Source of the DNA: Beta vulgaris subsp. vulgaris
Taxonomy: Eukaryota; Streptophyta; Magnoliopsida; Caryophyllales; Amaranthaceae
Direction: 5' to 3'
DNA length: 64,000 bases
NCBI RefSeq assembly: GCF_026745355.1
Contig: NC_079209.1
Coordinates: 19,382,987 to 19,446,986 of the forward strand
Of the stretch, positions 22,717 to 34,244 are shown piece after piece (position 1 is the stretch's first letter; each line of letters begins with the position of its first letter). Made by a program: the position numbers and the translations under genes. The notes beneath the pieces were generated by a model. That model searched no databases. It saw nothing but the letters and a program-made list of their open reading frames with translations, and was not told the origin of the DNA.

Positions 22717-24190
22717 GGGGGTCTCTCAAAAGCATCAAAGGAAAGGAACTCATCAAGTAGAGAAGGGGAAGGTGTGGTAGAATTGGCGGGTGGAATGGGT
22801 TCCATATAGTGTTGTTGTGAGGTAGAGTAAATGGGGAAGATGTTTTCATGAAACCTAACATCTCTTGATACAAAAGTTTACATTATCAAGAGACTTAAGA
22901 GCCTGTAACCTTTTTGGATTGAAGGACAGCCCAACATCACACAAGCAACTCTTCTCATTGCAAATTTATCACTAGGAAAAAGAGGAGTTTGCAGCAAAGG
23001 CAAGACCCTCAAAGACTTGCAGGTGATCATATGTAGGTGTTGTATTAAAGAGACACTAATATGGGGTTTTATTTTGCAATGATGGGTGTTGGCTGTCTAT
23101 TGATGGTATGCACTGCTGTCATAACACATTCAGCCCTAGAAAGAAGAAGGAGGCCTGCTTCAAACCTCAAAGATCTAACAATTTCTAGGATGTGTCTATG
23201 CTTTCTTTTCAATCGAGCATTTTGCTCAGGTCTTTTAGCTTCACACAAGAAGTTTGGTGTACAATGCCATTAGTGGAGAAGAACTTGTTACATGGAGCAT
23301 CATTTAATTCTAAGGCATTAACAGACCTTATGAACTTGATTTGCTTTTGAAAGTGAGTGTTAGCATATTGTAGAAAGGTTTCTAGGGTGGCAAGTGACTC
23401 AGATTTATACTGAAGTAGGTAAACCCAAGTATGCCTGCGATGGTCATCCACTATTGTTAAAAAAATATATGTTTTTTTTCCTTTGGAAGCAACTTTGTAG
23501 GCCCCCCAGATGTCCATGTGTATGAGTTCAAAGGGAGTGGAAGCATGTGAGTCACTCAAAGATAAGGGAATTCTGGTGAATTTTGACATTAGGAAACTTA
23601 ATTAAGCATACCTTTTTGTGTTGCTTGATGGTTAGTTCAATAGAAGGGATAAGTTTATGTTGGCAATAGGTTCATGACAAAGCCTGTGATACCATAGGTC
23701 CAAGCTATTGTCAACATTCGGTGTAAGGGTTTGGGAAGAGTACGTGGTTTCAGAAGACGCTTGTAACATGGTGGTTCTGTTTGCAACACTTGACTGGAGT
23801 TTGATCATTACCAAGGTTGGATTGGTTCAACAGGTAGTACAACCCATGATTTTCCTTTCCTACTCCTCTTATCTGCTGAGTCACATAGTCCATGATCACA
23901 CAGTGTGTAGGAAAGAATTGAACTTGATAATTAATGTCTTTTATCAATTTTTTTCACATACAATAGATTGTGCCTTAAGAAAAGCACACACAACACATTA
24001 TGCAACACAAGTCTAGATGGCAGACACACTGTGCCAGTGTGAGAAATGATGGTTGTATCTCTTGCACGTAGGTTATTTTTTTGTTAAGTGAGTGAGTGAC
24101 ATGTGATGGTTGAGTTAGATAATGAAAATGAGGGGCGATATGGTCAGAAGCGTCAGAGTCAATGATCCAGGTGTCATTGAGTTATGTTGC
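22717..24190 (-). pseudogene. Copia D protease and integrase
   Basis: From high to low: the protease active site near 24175-24150 reads WIIDSDASDHI, so the usual D-S/T-G has Asp for Gly. VLCVLFLRHNLLYV follows near 24035, then pre-integrase (LWYHRLCHEP) near 23700 and SKFTRIPLS near 23585. The integrase core shows IHMDIWGAYKV and TIVDDHRRHTWVYLL near 23530-23420, FIRSVNALE near 23310 and HQTSC near 23240. The C-terminal SRDVRFHENIFP lies near 22865-22830. Frames are broken between these parts. Confidence 0.88.
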
Positions 24191-25302
24191 TTAATTAGAG
24201 AAAATCATACCAGAGAAGTGGTTATCCAACTCCTCATCTGTCTCAGAGCCTTTATTCTCGTTCATGAGTTGAGGCATCAATTTCCTGAGTTTCTCGACTT
24301 GTTGTGGTGTGAAAAGAACACCAACAGCAGCAGGTGGCGGGACAGGAGAGCTGTGAGCAACAACAACCATTTTAGGTGTTGAAAATTTCTTTTTGAGTGC
24401 CATTTTGAGGAGGTGTTGGGTTGTGGGTTGTATTATGGTTTGGCCTGAGTGTTCTGTTATTGGAAGTTGTAGGAGGGGTGCCATTTCAGAGGTTCAACAA
24501 TGGTCCAACATTTTTCAGTTCTATGACCATTTTTTCCACAAGCATTATACACAAGAGTGTTTCTATATCTGTCATTTTGAGCTTTGCTATATATAACAGT
24601 AGCATCATGATCAATTTTGTGGGTGTTCAATACCTCTCTATGTGCCTCTTCTTGCTGCAAAGCAGCAGATGCTATTTCAACAGAAGGCAGACGAGTCAGC
24701 AGTAAAAGTTGGCTCCTCTGTGAGTGATAGACATCATCTATTCCATTTAGAAATTGAAATAGTTTTGCTTCTTCTCTTTGCAAATGTATAGCTCATAACA
24801 GCTCTTTTACTTCATCAGTAAGATTTACCACAACAGGCAACAAATTTAGAACATCCAATTCCTCCACAATAGCTCTCACGGCAGTATAATAATGTTCATT
24901 AATAGGCATAAAGTTCTGTTTAATTTCATACAACTCCCAATTAAGTTTGTATTTCCTAGAACCATTTGTAAGAGCAAAACATTTTTCTAGGTTAAGCCAA
25001 ATTTCTTTAGCAGAAGACATGAACATTATAGATTTTTTGACCGTGGGAGGAACATTGTTAGTGATCCAGGCAATTACCATGTGATTGTAGTTTTCCCAGA
25101 TTTCAGCTTTAACTTCATCATCTGTTCATTTGGTGATAGTTCCAGTCACAAATCCCAGCTTGTGTTTTTAAGAAAGGTTTATCTCCATGGATCTACGCCA
25201 AGTTTTGTAATCAGATGGCCCTTGCGACTTGTCTACTTGGATAGTGCTTACATCATCAGAAGGGTGCAAGAAGAGAGGATTTAATATATCTTGATACAAC
25301 AT
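24191..25302 (-). pseudogene. Copia D gag
   Basis: The minus-strand ATG at 25302-25300 starts a protein with [55 protein letters not shown] and QFLNGIDDVYHSQRS, collinear with copia B gag. TAA and TGA codons break it near 25180-25130. The zinc knuckle near 24560-24520 reads NACGKNGHRTEKCW, with the first cysteine missing. A linker with QQVEKLRKLMPQLM follows near 24300. Confidence 0.9.
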
Positions 25303-25458
25303 TCTTCTAGATAATTTTTCTCAAGGGTTCAAGAAACTAAGAATTTTTGGAATTTTTAGAAGAATAGAAAAAGATGGAGTTTTTGAAAGAGCCTATGAGA
25401 TAGAAAGCAGGAGAGAAGAAAAGAATTTTAACATATCAATTCCTTAGTACAATCGTGT

Positions 25459-25470
25459 GCTCTGATACCA
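25459..25470 (-). other. Primer binding site of copia D
   Basis: The plus strand GCTCTGATACCA is the perfect reverse complement of TGGTATCAGAGC and abuts the 5' LTR at 25471. Confidence 0.92.
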
Positions 25471-25777
25471 TGAAGACTGAAAAATTCAAAGTATATTGGT
25501 TCCCATTGCACATGAATCACATAATGAGAGAAGGAGAAAGATAGAGAGGATGCAGAGAAATAGGCACATAATTATATTGATTGCATCATCCTGATTGAGC
25601 ACCACGTTACAGGTTAAATACTACTAGGTCATTGCATTTTTTATTTTTTTTTTACTAAATACAACATTAATAAGAGAAAGAAAAGGACAACAAAAATGGA
25701 GTAGTGATAGTACAATCAAGGAAACTTCCTAGAAGGATTGGCAAATAGAGTGATAAGGCTATATTGCCCTTAATACA
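25471..25777 (-). repeat. 5' LTR of copia D
   Basis: It starts TGAAGACTG next to the PBS and ends near CCCTTAATACA. It is similar to 19258-19535 with scattered substitutions and small insertions, so the element is not recent. Confidence 0.9.
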
Positions 25778-26032
25778 AGTTGTTGAGGTTCCTTCTACTG
25801 TTCTATCTGCTACTTGTGATGTTGATCATGACAGTTCAAATAAGATCAAACATGTTGTAAACGAGGCCAAGCTATCTTAGAATGGGGCATCTGCCGTTTA
25901 GGCTCACAATGGATCGGAGATGGGTCGGGTAGACCTCCATCCGCTCCATCACGTGCGACCCAAATCTCTACCCACATCATCCATCACCCACCAAGAATTT
26001 CACCCATATCCGCTCCACCCATCAACCGCCGG
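25778..26032 (+). pseudogene. Copia A pre-integrase scrap and unassigned GC-richer segment
   Basis: At 25778-25905 the plus strand continues copia A with a Val/Ser-rich linker and a YLRMGHLPF motif, as in copia pre-integrase domains. The rest of pol is deleted. From about 25905 to 26030 a GC-richer piece with CGGGTAGACCTCCATCC and repeated CCATC/CCACC words resembles the interior of the hAT-like MITEs seen elsewhere in this window, but it has no clear ends. Confidence 0.55.
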
Positions 26033-26202
26033 TTTAAATACTTGTATTAGATCCTAGTTTAGAGATTCATTCATTCATTTACTTTTTCCTTTCTTCTTTG
26101 TAAGAATTCTCTCTCTCAAATGGACAAACTAGTTCTTAGTATATGAGCTTAATAAAGAGAGCGAGGAAGATAAAAATATTGTCATCTTTGATTGATTTCT
26201 TC
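26033..26202 (+). repeat. 3' LTR of copia A
   Basis: It matches 8981-9149 from TAAATACTTG through TTGATTTCTT, with about ten differences, including TATCTCAGC versus TATATGAGC. Confidence 0.75.
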
Positions 26203-26229
26203 TGCAATTTTGTTTTACAAAAATTACAA

Positions 26230-26390
26230 TTGTAGAGTAGTTGGTTAGTGAAATTGTATTTCAAATAAAAAATTATGGGTTTGAGTCTTAAAATACACAT
26301 TTTTATTATTTAATATGTCTCTTTTGATTGCACTGGTGCAGGGGAGAGTACATGTGTTAATATGACATATTTTTTCCTTAGATTTTAGAT
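26230..26390 (+). mobile_element. tRNA-derived SINE copy 1
   Basis: A box A-like GAGTAGTTGGTTAGTG (26235-26250) and a box B-like GGTTTGAGTCT (26278-26288) are spaced as in a tRNA. A tail with GAGTACATGTG, ATGACAT and TTAGATTTTAGA follows. The same arrangement and tail recur at 56336-56466, so the two are members of one family. Target-site duplications are not resolved. Confidence 0.6.
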
Positions 26391-26760
26391 TTAGATATGT
26401 ATATTTATAGATTTGTATAATTAATATCAATTGAATTTGACATATGATCTCATTAATGGAAGATATATAATACATATTTCTTCACATACTTTTGACTATA
26501 TATTAATTATTAATATATCCTCATAGTTAATTATAGATTACGTAAACTTAACACGGCTTGCCCAGGCGTAATACCAATATAAATACCGAACATCAACAAG
26601 TATTGTGTTTATCGTTTGAAATAGTGTTGTACACTAATGTTACTAACCATTGAACCAATAGTGTGTGTATATATGTGTGGCACCCTCTGGTTTTATAGTT
26701 TAATCCCTTGTTTTAGAGTCTTTGTATGGGTTTTTCCCTCTTTTGTATAAAAAAACAATA
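26391..26760. other. No recognisable feature
   Basis: AT-rich sequence with no open frame of note and no terminal repeats that I can see. Confidence 0.5.
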
Positions 26761-26769
26761 TTATATAAA

Positions 26770-27842
26770 GTGAAAGTATTGGGTAAGACCGTCTGACCCG
26801 ATACCTTTCGTCGGACGGGCTGAGCCCATCAAAACGCGGGGGCTTTTTTAAAAGTAGGTTTCATGGCTGGACCAATAGTTTTCATCAAGATATTTAATCT
26901 TCACAGTCACGTTGCTTCTAAGAGTTTCATGGCTGAATGTGAGGTCCTTCATAGCATCCGACATCGAAAGTTAAAAGAGAAAACATGGAGAAGAAGAAAG
27001 ATGAAGACTGGAAGAAGATCATGGAGATGCCAGATCTGAGAAGAAAAAGAAGAAAGAGAAGCCCACGTTAATGGCAAGAACAACTCCAATTACCAAGATC
27101 TCTTCACCGGAAAAGCGGTTGTTGTTTGGTTTCTTTGGCATCTGCTTTTTCTTTTTTTTTTTTTATAATTTCAAGATCTCTAACCCAGTACATCAAAGAG
27201 GAGAAAGGAAGACTAGAGCCACGCCAAAGAATCAGATCTTCTTTGGCATCTTCTTCCCATTTATTCTTTCAGTTGGTATTTTCCATTTTCAGTTGGACTA
27301 TTTTCCATTTTCAGTTGGACTATTTTCCATTTTCAGTTGGACTTTGTTTTGTTTCAGTTGGACTTTGTTTTGTTTCAGTTGGACTTTATTTTGTTTCAGT
27401 GGGACTTTGTTTCGTAATATGTATACCAACTGAAACAAATAATGGACCAACTGAAACAAAAATGGACCAACTGAAAGAAATAATAGGCCAAACTGAAAAG
27501 AATAATGGACTACCTGAAGAAAAATGAAGACTACCTAAAAAAAAAATGAAGACTACCTGAAAAAGAAAATGAAGACTACTGAAAAAGAATAAATACCAAC
27601 TGAAACCCAAAGTAAGTCTAACTGAAGCACAAAAACTAACTGAAAAAAAAAGAAGACTAACTGAAAACAAAATGAAGACTACCTGAGAAAGAATGAAGAC
27701 TACCTGAAAAAAAATGAAGACTACCTGAAAAAAAATAAAGACCAACTGAAACTCAAGTAAGTCTAACTGAAGCACAAGTGCTTCTAACTGAAGTCGTCCG
27801 ACGAGAATATTGCGTCGGACGAGTCCGACAAAATACGTTCTC
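26770..27842. mobile_element. Mutator-like non-autonomous fold-back element
   Basis: TTATATAAA occurs at 26761-26769 and 27843-27851, a 9-bp target-site duplication as made by Mutator-like transposases. The ends are diverged inverted repeats: the left reads GTGAAAGTATTGGGTAAGAC and then a GTCGGACG core; the right reverse complement reads GAGAACGTATTTTGTCGGAC with the same core. The interior from 27268 is a minisatellite whose unit flips orientation at about 27421, so the element folds back on itself. No transposase is present. Confidence 0.72.
27268..27790. repeat. Inverted minisatellite (TTTCAGTTGG / CCAACTGAAA)
   Basis: From 27268 to about 27420, 20-25-bp units with TTTCAGTTGGACT repeat about seven times. 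From 27421 on, units with CCAACTGAAA and CTACCTGAAAAA followed by ATGAAGA repeat about fifteen times in the opposite sense. Short open frames across it are repeat translations, not genes. Confidence 0.85.
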
Positions 27843-27851
27843 TTATATAAA

Positions 27852-29005
27852 ATAGAAGAAATCTTAAATCAAGTAGATACAATATTAATTACGTGGGTTT
27901 AATTTATTGACCTTAATGTGTTTCACCGCATAGGTACTAGATAGAGAAATAAATTTATTATTTGAATATCACAAAAGCTATTTTTATATCAACTTTATTA
28001 TAGTAAATTTATAATTATAGTGTTAGTGAGCAGAATGCCACTTACTGTTAGGGATTTTATCCTTTGCTCGACTCAGATATATACGGTAACTATACATGCC
28101 AGCTTCGGTGAACCTTTTAAAGCTGAAGATATATCCGCGCCTGTAAACATCACCATTATTGTTGTACAGCTACCTCGCTTACTCAAATTGTGATTTAGCT
28201 AACTTTACACGATCGCGTCCTGATTTATATTAGCAGATCTCCCTTCCAATATGAAAAAGACAGACTTAAGACTTTCCCCTCGCAAGCCTGCATTAGTGAG
28301 GAGACACTTAACTACTTAATCAAGATAATCATGAGTGCATGATAAGGACACTTTTATCTATTACCAAGGAGACATATTATTCCAGGGTAACTACGTTAGC
28401 ATCGGCCCCCATATTTTGATAATCGCAATCGGAGGAGTATGAAATTGCTTTGCCAATGAAGTTGATTATTAGAATGTTCTATCCAACTTATCTAAACTTA
28501 TTAGTTAGTTGTTAGACTTCATATGAACATATCAAAATTTTTTAGACCTTATTTTATAAGAGTGTCAAACCTTAATTTTGTTTATATTTATTAAACTGGG
28601 TTTATCTCAACTTATTTGAATTTATATAGAACATATCAGACCTTATTAATTTTTATTATACCTTGTGTAAACTTATTTTCTATTATAAGAATTGAAAATA
28701 AAATGCACAGAACGAGCCGATATTCCACATTTCTCAACAAATGAAGTGTGGGTAAACCAATGTCACTTTTTGTCATATGATTAATAAACCTGTCAAGCAG
28801 GCGGGGCTAAACACTTGAACTTAGTCAAGACTGACGTTACTAAGGGGATCAAAGAAGCCAATGGGTATTAATTTATGTGCTAGGTTAAACACCGCTCTTA
28901 TCTATCAAAATTGTCCATATCTTTTTGAACTAAAAAGATTATTTTTGCTTCGAAGTTCACAAATTTGTCGGGATAAAAAAAAAGTTTTTTCTATGTAAAT
29001 GAAAT
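27852..29005. other. No recognisable gene or element
   Basis: AT-rich sequence. A zone at 28490-28690 has recurring CTTATTT/AACTTATT words of a kind common in decayed plant repeats. The part at 28060-28460 looks non-repetitive within the window but carries no supported open frame. Confidence 0.5.
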
Positions 29006-29008
29006 ATA

Positions 29009-30095
29009 TACTACAAAATAAAGCCTCATTAGAGACGAAAAATTTTGTCTCTAAATGGGTACAATCCGTCTCAAATTGCAATTAGGGACGGATTTGAGAT
29101 GTAAAATGGGACGTCTCTATAGGAGGCGTCTCAAAGATGAAAATTTGCAACTCCCTCTCAAACTTGAGACGGATTATATTCTATCTCAAATTTGTGACAA
29201 ATCATATTTCATCTCAAATTTGAAAAGGGATACTTGTCACAAGTTCTAAGATGAAATCTTTCATAATACATCTCAAACTTGAGACGGAGTTCTAAAGAAT
29301 ATGTATCAAATTTCCAACGACTTGTTTTTAGAGCACATCTCAAAATTGTGATGATTATTATATAAGCCATCTCAAATTTGTGACAGGATAATTCAACATT
29401 CGTTTCAAATTAGGAATTTTGTTTTAAAAAATTATATATTCATAGTTGTCTTGCTATGGTATGTAATCATAGTTCATAAATGATAATATCTCACACTTAA
29501 AGGTCTAATTAACATTTACAAAAAGGGGATGGAAAGTAGAGTAGAATTTAACAAAAAGATCCACAATCAGCTCAAGAGAATGTACAAGTCTTAGGATCTA
29601 TCATACAAAATCTACCCGAATACCAGTCTTTTCGAAAATGGCGAGAATAAGAAAGAGAGAGAATGAAGTGTGTTTCTTGATAGGGTGCTCCTTAAGGGAC
29701 AGAGGAACAATTATTCTTTTAACAATTTTCAATCAATTATCTTAATATATTTTGAGACGAATTGTCCCAAATTAAATTTTCGTCTCAAATTAGTAACAAG
29801 ATAAAAAGTTCTCCCATTAGTAATGAAATAAAAACTTCGCCTCAATTTCGTAACAGAAGGAAAATTTTGTCTCAAATTAGTAACGAAAACAAAATTTCGT
29901 CTCAAATTTGTAACGGAAAAAAGGTCGTCTGAAATTAGTAACGGGAAATAATAATTCGTCTCAACTTAGAGACCAAATATACAACGCCCTTTCAATTCTT
30001 TTTTTGAGACAATTAATCTAAAATTCGTCTCAAATTTAAGACGTAATTCAAATTCATCTCAAATTTCGTCTCTAATAACACCTTATTTTGCAGTG
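29009..30095. mobile_element. CACTA-like non-autonomous element
   Basis: It is 1087 bp. The left end TACTACAAAATAAAGCC and the reverse complement of the right end, CACTGCAAAATAAGG, align, followed on both sides by ATTAGAGACGAAA. ATA flanks both ends (29006-29008 and 30096-30098). The interior is filled with TCGTCTCAAATTAGTAACG-type subterminal repeats, direct on the right and inverted on the left. The first base C of CACTA has become T on the left. No coding sequence is present. Confidence 0.8.
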
Positions 30096-30109
30096 ATATA
30101 TTATCACTA

Positions 30110-30255
30110 AACAAATTTACAATCAAACCCAATATAGTGTGGAACAAACCAATTAGGTTGGACCCCTCCTCCATAGACAAGTATTAGACAACTACATTCA
30201 AACTACTAGAAAACCAATTCAAATTCCATACACAACCATAACAATAAAAGAAGTT
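30110..30255 (-). mobile_element. Possible LINE 3'-end fragment
   Basis: The stretch with TTTACAATCAAACCC and ACCAATTAGGTTGGACCCC resembles 38697-38760 at the 3' end of LINE G (TTTACAACCAAACC, ACCAACTAGGTTGGACCCC). It may be a scrap of the same LINE family in the same orientation. It has no poly-A border of its own. Confidence 0.4.
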
Positions 30256-30260
30256 ATACA

Positions 30261-31190
30261 TGTTGGAGTACAAGGTGACACTCGAGAAAGGGGGGTTTGA
30301 ATGACTGACAAAATCTAATCGATTTTCGCAAAAAACTCGTATCGCATAGTGCCTTACACTTTGTTATTCACTAGTAAACTCTACGATTGATGTTTTTGCT
30401 CGAACTCGATTGTATCAAAACACGAAAACAATGAAATCAAATAATAAGACACAGATATTTAACGTGGTTCAATCTCACCTCTGAAATCTACGTCCACAGA
30501 TTCTACTCTTTTAATATTTGAATCTTAAAATACCAAACTCTTGTTACAATATGATTCTCCCACTGCTAACTCTAGTAGTGCTCCCCAACACTTAACCCTA
30601 AGTGTTATACTCTCTATAATGTGAGAATAATTACATAAAGAATGAGTCCTCAAAAGTGTGCTTCTTATTCAAGAAAATAGAGAATCGTTACAATCGTTGT
30701 TTAGAAACTTTAACTTACTAGAACTCTGTGTCGTATACTGTAGCAATTCGTTTTCAGCTCTCAAAATTTTCCGAAACTAAATTTTGAAAATGTGAGTTGT
30801 TATGATTTCTATCCCTTATATAGTTTATCAACTGAATAAAAAATTAGGAAAAAATGATTTAAACAGTTTCAACTATGGGAGTCCTGACAAAAACTTAGGA
30901 TCATGATTTTAGGACATCGTCATTAGACATTACGAGTCATTTTTATATCAAGTGGACCTTTACTCAACAAAATTTCACCAAGACATGAATCAACACTCTA
31001 ATCAATATATTTAAAGGAGGACACAGGCATAATACTCAACTAATTTCGAGATATTAATCCCAAAGCACAAAGTATCTTGTAAAGCAATCATGCATGAAAT
31101 TCAATATAATTACCTTGATCACACAATTGAGATATGCTTAACAAATTGTTTTTCAAACCACTTACCAACATCAGATTCTCTATGAAATGT
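30261..31190 (-). repeat. 3' LTR of copia F
   Basis: It aligns with 36430 onward over GTGACACTCGAGAA, AACGTGGTTCAATCTCACC and the CTCCC block near 30560-30600. A TATA-like TTATATAG lies near 30820, for the minus strand. The inner edge near 31190 is approximate because no PPT was found. Confidence 0.75.
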
Positions 31191-31249
31191 GTTAGGGATT
31201 TGCCGACATTTCAAATACGAGTTATTTATCCCTTTTTGTTATCGCCAAA

Positions 31250-33035
31250 TGTAACACACCCTTTATGGTAGGCTACTAGTGAGAGGAAATGATATTTATC
31301 GCTAGTCATGTGTCTTGAGCAGCTGTTGTCGAGATACCATAGGCTGCGTCCTCTCATGTTTGCTTGGAAAAAGATCACTTGTTAGTTTTACTATCTGCTT
31401 GAGTCCCTTTGTCTTTCATTGAGCTTCTAACAAGTCTTTTCTAACCCAGATTTGATTTACGTTCTTTACATTTTCTACAACACTCCTTTTCTTGATATTA
31501 CAGTTACCCATAAGGTGTCCTTTTTCCCACAAAAGTTGCAATCAAATATTTAGGTAGATCAACATATCTTCTTTTACGAAAGTCTCTTTTGAAATTTCTG
31601 GCACTGTGCCGTACACTATGTTGCTGACTTGTATATCCCAAACCAGATTTGTTTCGATTGTTAGTTGTACTAGACAAATAATCGAGAGCTTTTAGACTAT
31701 CTGACCACTTTTCATACATATTTCGAGCAATAGTCAATTGTGATTCCAAGGATTCTACACAAGGATTTAGATCAGTATTTCTTTTTACTTTATCATGTTC
31801 GTCACTTAACTTAACATCATGAGGTAGCATGAGTGGAACAATTCTGGATCTTTGTCTTGATTCTTTTAACTCGACTAATTCATGATTTAGCGATTCAATT
31901 TGTTTTTCAAGACTCGAATTTTCACCTTCTAGCACATTGTATGGCACTGTGTGGTTAACAATTTCTTTAGCGAGAGACTTCTCGTATCTTAGTGCGTTTA
32001 ACTCAGCATCTTTCTCTTCAACAATTTTTTCAAGTTCATTAGTATTTTATGGTCCTTTAACAAATCTTTATATTCAAGTTCCAACCCAATCTTTTGCTTA
32101 CTTAAATTTTTCACTTCTTTTTTCATGATTGAAAAATCATCATTCATTTCTTGCCAATCATCAATGACATTTTCAAGCAAAGTAACAAGTTGGTTTTCTG
32201 ATAGAAGATGTATTGAAGGTTTTAGAGAAAGAAGACTTACCTCATTGTCTTCAGTTTCATAGTGGGAGTCCAAACTTTTCGCCATTAGACACAAGCGAGA
32301 GCCGTCGTGGCACCATGCCCTTCTCTGTGATGTCTGTACAACATTCAGACAGAATTTTGATACATGGCGTTGTGCCTCTTACTGTTCTTCATCAGAACTC
32401 GAATCTTCCCAAACAGCAGCTATCATAGATTCTTAAAATTCTTTCTTCGACTGCCCCCTTCTTTCTTTAGGCTTCTCATCATCCCATAAGGGACATTCCT
32501 TTATCCTGTGATCGTACTCATATCACCACAATTGACGAAACAACCAGAATTAGTAGCACTTTTCTTAAAGTTAGAGGTAGTGCTCTTACCTTTGAAATTT
32601 TCATCTTTTCTAGGATTGTTGTGTTTTGTTCTTTTTGAGAAAAATTTTAAATCTCCTTGTAAGAGATTCAATATCATCATCACTATCACTATTTTTGATT
32701 TCCAATTCAGTTCTCAAGGCTAGACCTTTATTTTTTGGTTCATTAGTTTTAGAATCTAAAACAAGTTCATGAGTCATTAATGATCCAATAAGTTTTTCTA
32801 GTGAAAGTTTAATCAAATCTTTAACATCTTGAATAACGGTTATTTTTGCGAGCCATCGATTTGTTAAACTTCTTAAGACCTTTCTCACCAAATCTTCAGA
32901 ATTATATGTTTTGCCTAGAGAACGTAATTCATTAGTGATTAGTGTAAATCTAGTGAACATCTCCTTAATAGATTCGTCCTTATTCATAGTAAATAATTCA
33001 TATTGTTGGACAAGCAAAACCATTCTAGATTATTA
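31250..33035 (-). pseudogene. Copia F gag (C-terminal part), coiled coil and protease scrap
   Basis: From the CACTA border the frame reads MVLLVQQYELFTMNKDESI, FTLITNELRSLGKTY and VRKVLRSL (33023-32880), typical of UBN2-type gag. A lysine-rich segment and a degenerate knuckle (CFVNCGDM) follow near 32540-32510. At 32294-31950 a heptad-like Leu/Lys/Glu-rich segment (LEKQIESLNHELVELKE in part) predicts a coiled coil. A protease-like WYLDNSCSRHMTSDK lies near 31340-31295, with D-N-S for D-S-G. After 31250 similarity ends. Several stops are present. Confidence 0.82.
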
Positions 33036-34244
33036 TACCTCATTCGTACCTTCGTGGGCCACCTCCAACGTGTCCCATATTTATTTTGCTATAGTACAAG
33101 CCGAGATCCTTGAGTATTCATCATGTCTAATTCCATATTGGAGAATACTCATAGCCACTAGTAGAATAATTGTTTATTGCTGTGGTGGTATTGCTGCGGT
33201 TTTACTCATACGCAGCAATATAGTACGTGAAAAGAAAATATAGATATAAAATATAGATAGTGCTGCGGTTTTGGCCTAAAACCGCAGCAATATGGTATCA
33301 ACATGAAAATTTTTGAAAAAAAGTTGACTATTTGACCAAAATATTGCTGCGGTTCTGGTCAAAAACCGCAACAATATAATAAAATAATATTTTAATATAT
33401 TGCTGCGGTTCTTTCAAGGAACCACAATAATATTATTTAAAAATATTAAAAATTAGTATAAAACATGCATTTCTATCACTTAGGGTTTTTTGTTTCCTCA
33501 AACGCCTCTCTTTAGCCTCTCTCTCTCTCACTTCTAATCTCTCTCACTCTGCTCTCAACCTCTCATCTTTCTCACTCCTTTATTTTCTTATCTCTCCTCT
33601 ATAATCTCCGGCGATAATCTCCGATGATAATCTCTCTCCCTGAACTCGCTGACCCACTCCGAGTCACAACTGTGTCAGACTCGCTCCACCAAGAAAAACT
33701 CTCCGATAAAATGTCATCCCTTTTAGACCGCCGTGAAGCCATCCTTTTCCGTGAAACTCTTCTTCACCTTGGTGTCCGCTTAAACTGACGCCGTCTTTGA
33801 AATTGTTCGTCTCCGGCGAAATCTGTTCGTCTTCCTCTCCGGCAAAATTTGTTCGCAATTTTTTCGAAATCACCATCTTCGCGAAAATTCGCAGTCGACG
33901 AGTTCATCTTCGTCAAAATCACCATCTTCACTCAACCAACGTTTCATCTTCTCCAGTGATGTAATATATGTAATTTTTAGATCTGAATTTTGATTTTAGA
34001 TGTAAATGATGCTTTTGGGTTGAATTTTCGATTTTGCGTGGTGAATATTCATGGTGGTGGTTGTTGGTAGTGGATTAGGGTTGAAATTCGTGGTTGATAT
34101 TCATGGTGGTGGTTGTTGGTAGTGATTTTCGATTTTCAAGATCTAATGTCATTTTTTTTCATTTTTCTTTAATTTTTAATTTTCTTTATTAATTCCGTGT
34201 ATTTCTGTATCTGTATTTTTTTCGTTTTTTAAAAATATTTCCTT

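Larger units (their letters stand above)
19258..25777 (-). mobile_element. Ty1/copia retrotransposon D (reverse), with CACTA insertion
   Basis: LTRs at 19258-19535 and 25471-25777 match along most of their length. On the minus strand are PBS, gag, protease, integrase, RT, RNase H and PPT in copia order. CAAGTT occurs at both flanks (19250-19255 and 25776-25781), but its offset to the LTR edge differs by two bases, so the target-site duplication is not cleanly resolved. Gag is homologous to that of copia B. It lies inside copia A. Confidence 0.92.
8981..26202 (+). mobile_element. Old Ty1/copia retrotransposon A, host of the nest
   Basis: Two short matching LTRs (8981-9149 and 26033-26202) bracket the nest. 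Between them the coding pieces at 9427-9887, 18144-19257 and 25778-25905 read in order as gag, protease and pre-integrase of one copia element. They are separated by inserted copia B and copia D. Reverse transcriptase and RNase H are missing. It is the oldest layer here, since both insertions lie inside it. Confidence 0.8.

Noticed and set aside
27071..27775. Open frames of about 120-133 residues rich in Phe/Ser/Trp on both strands
   Set aside because: They are translations of the TTTCAGTTGG minisatellite and exist in several phases and on both strands; there is no domain.
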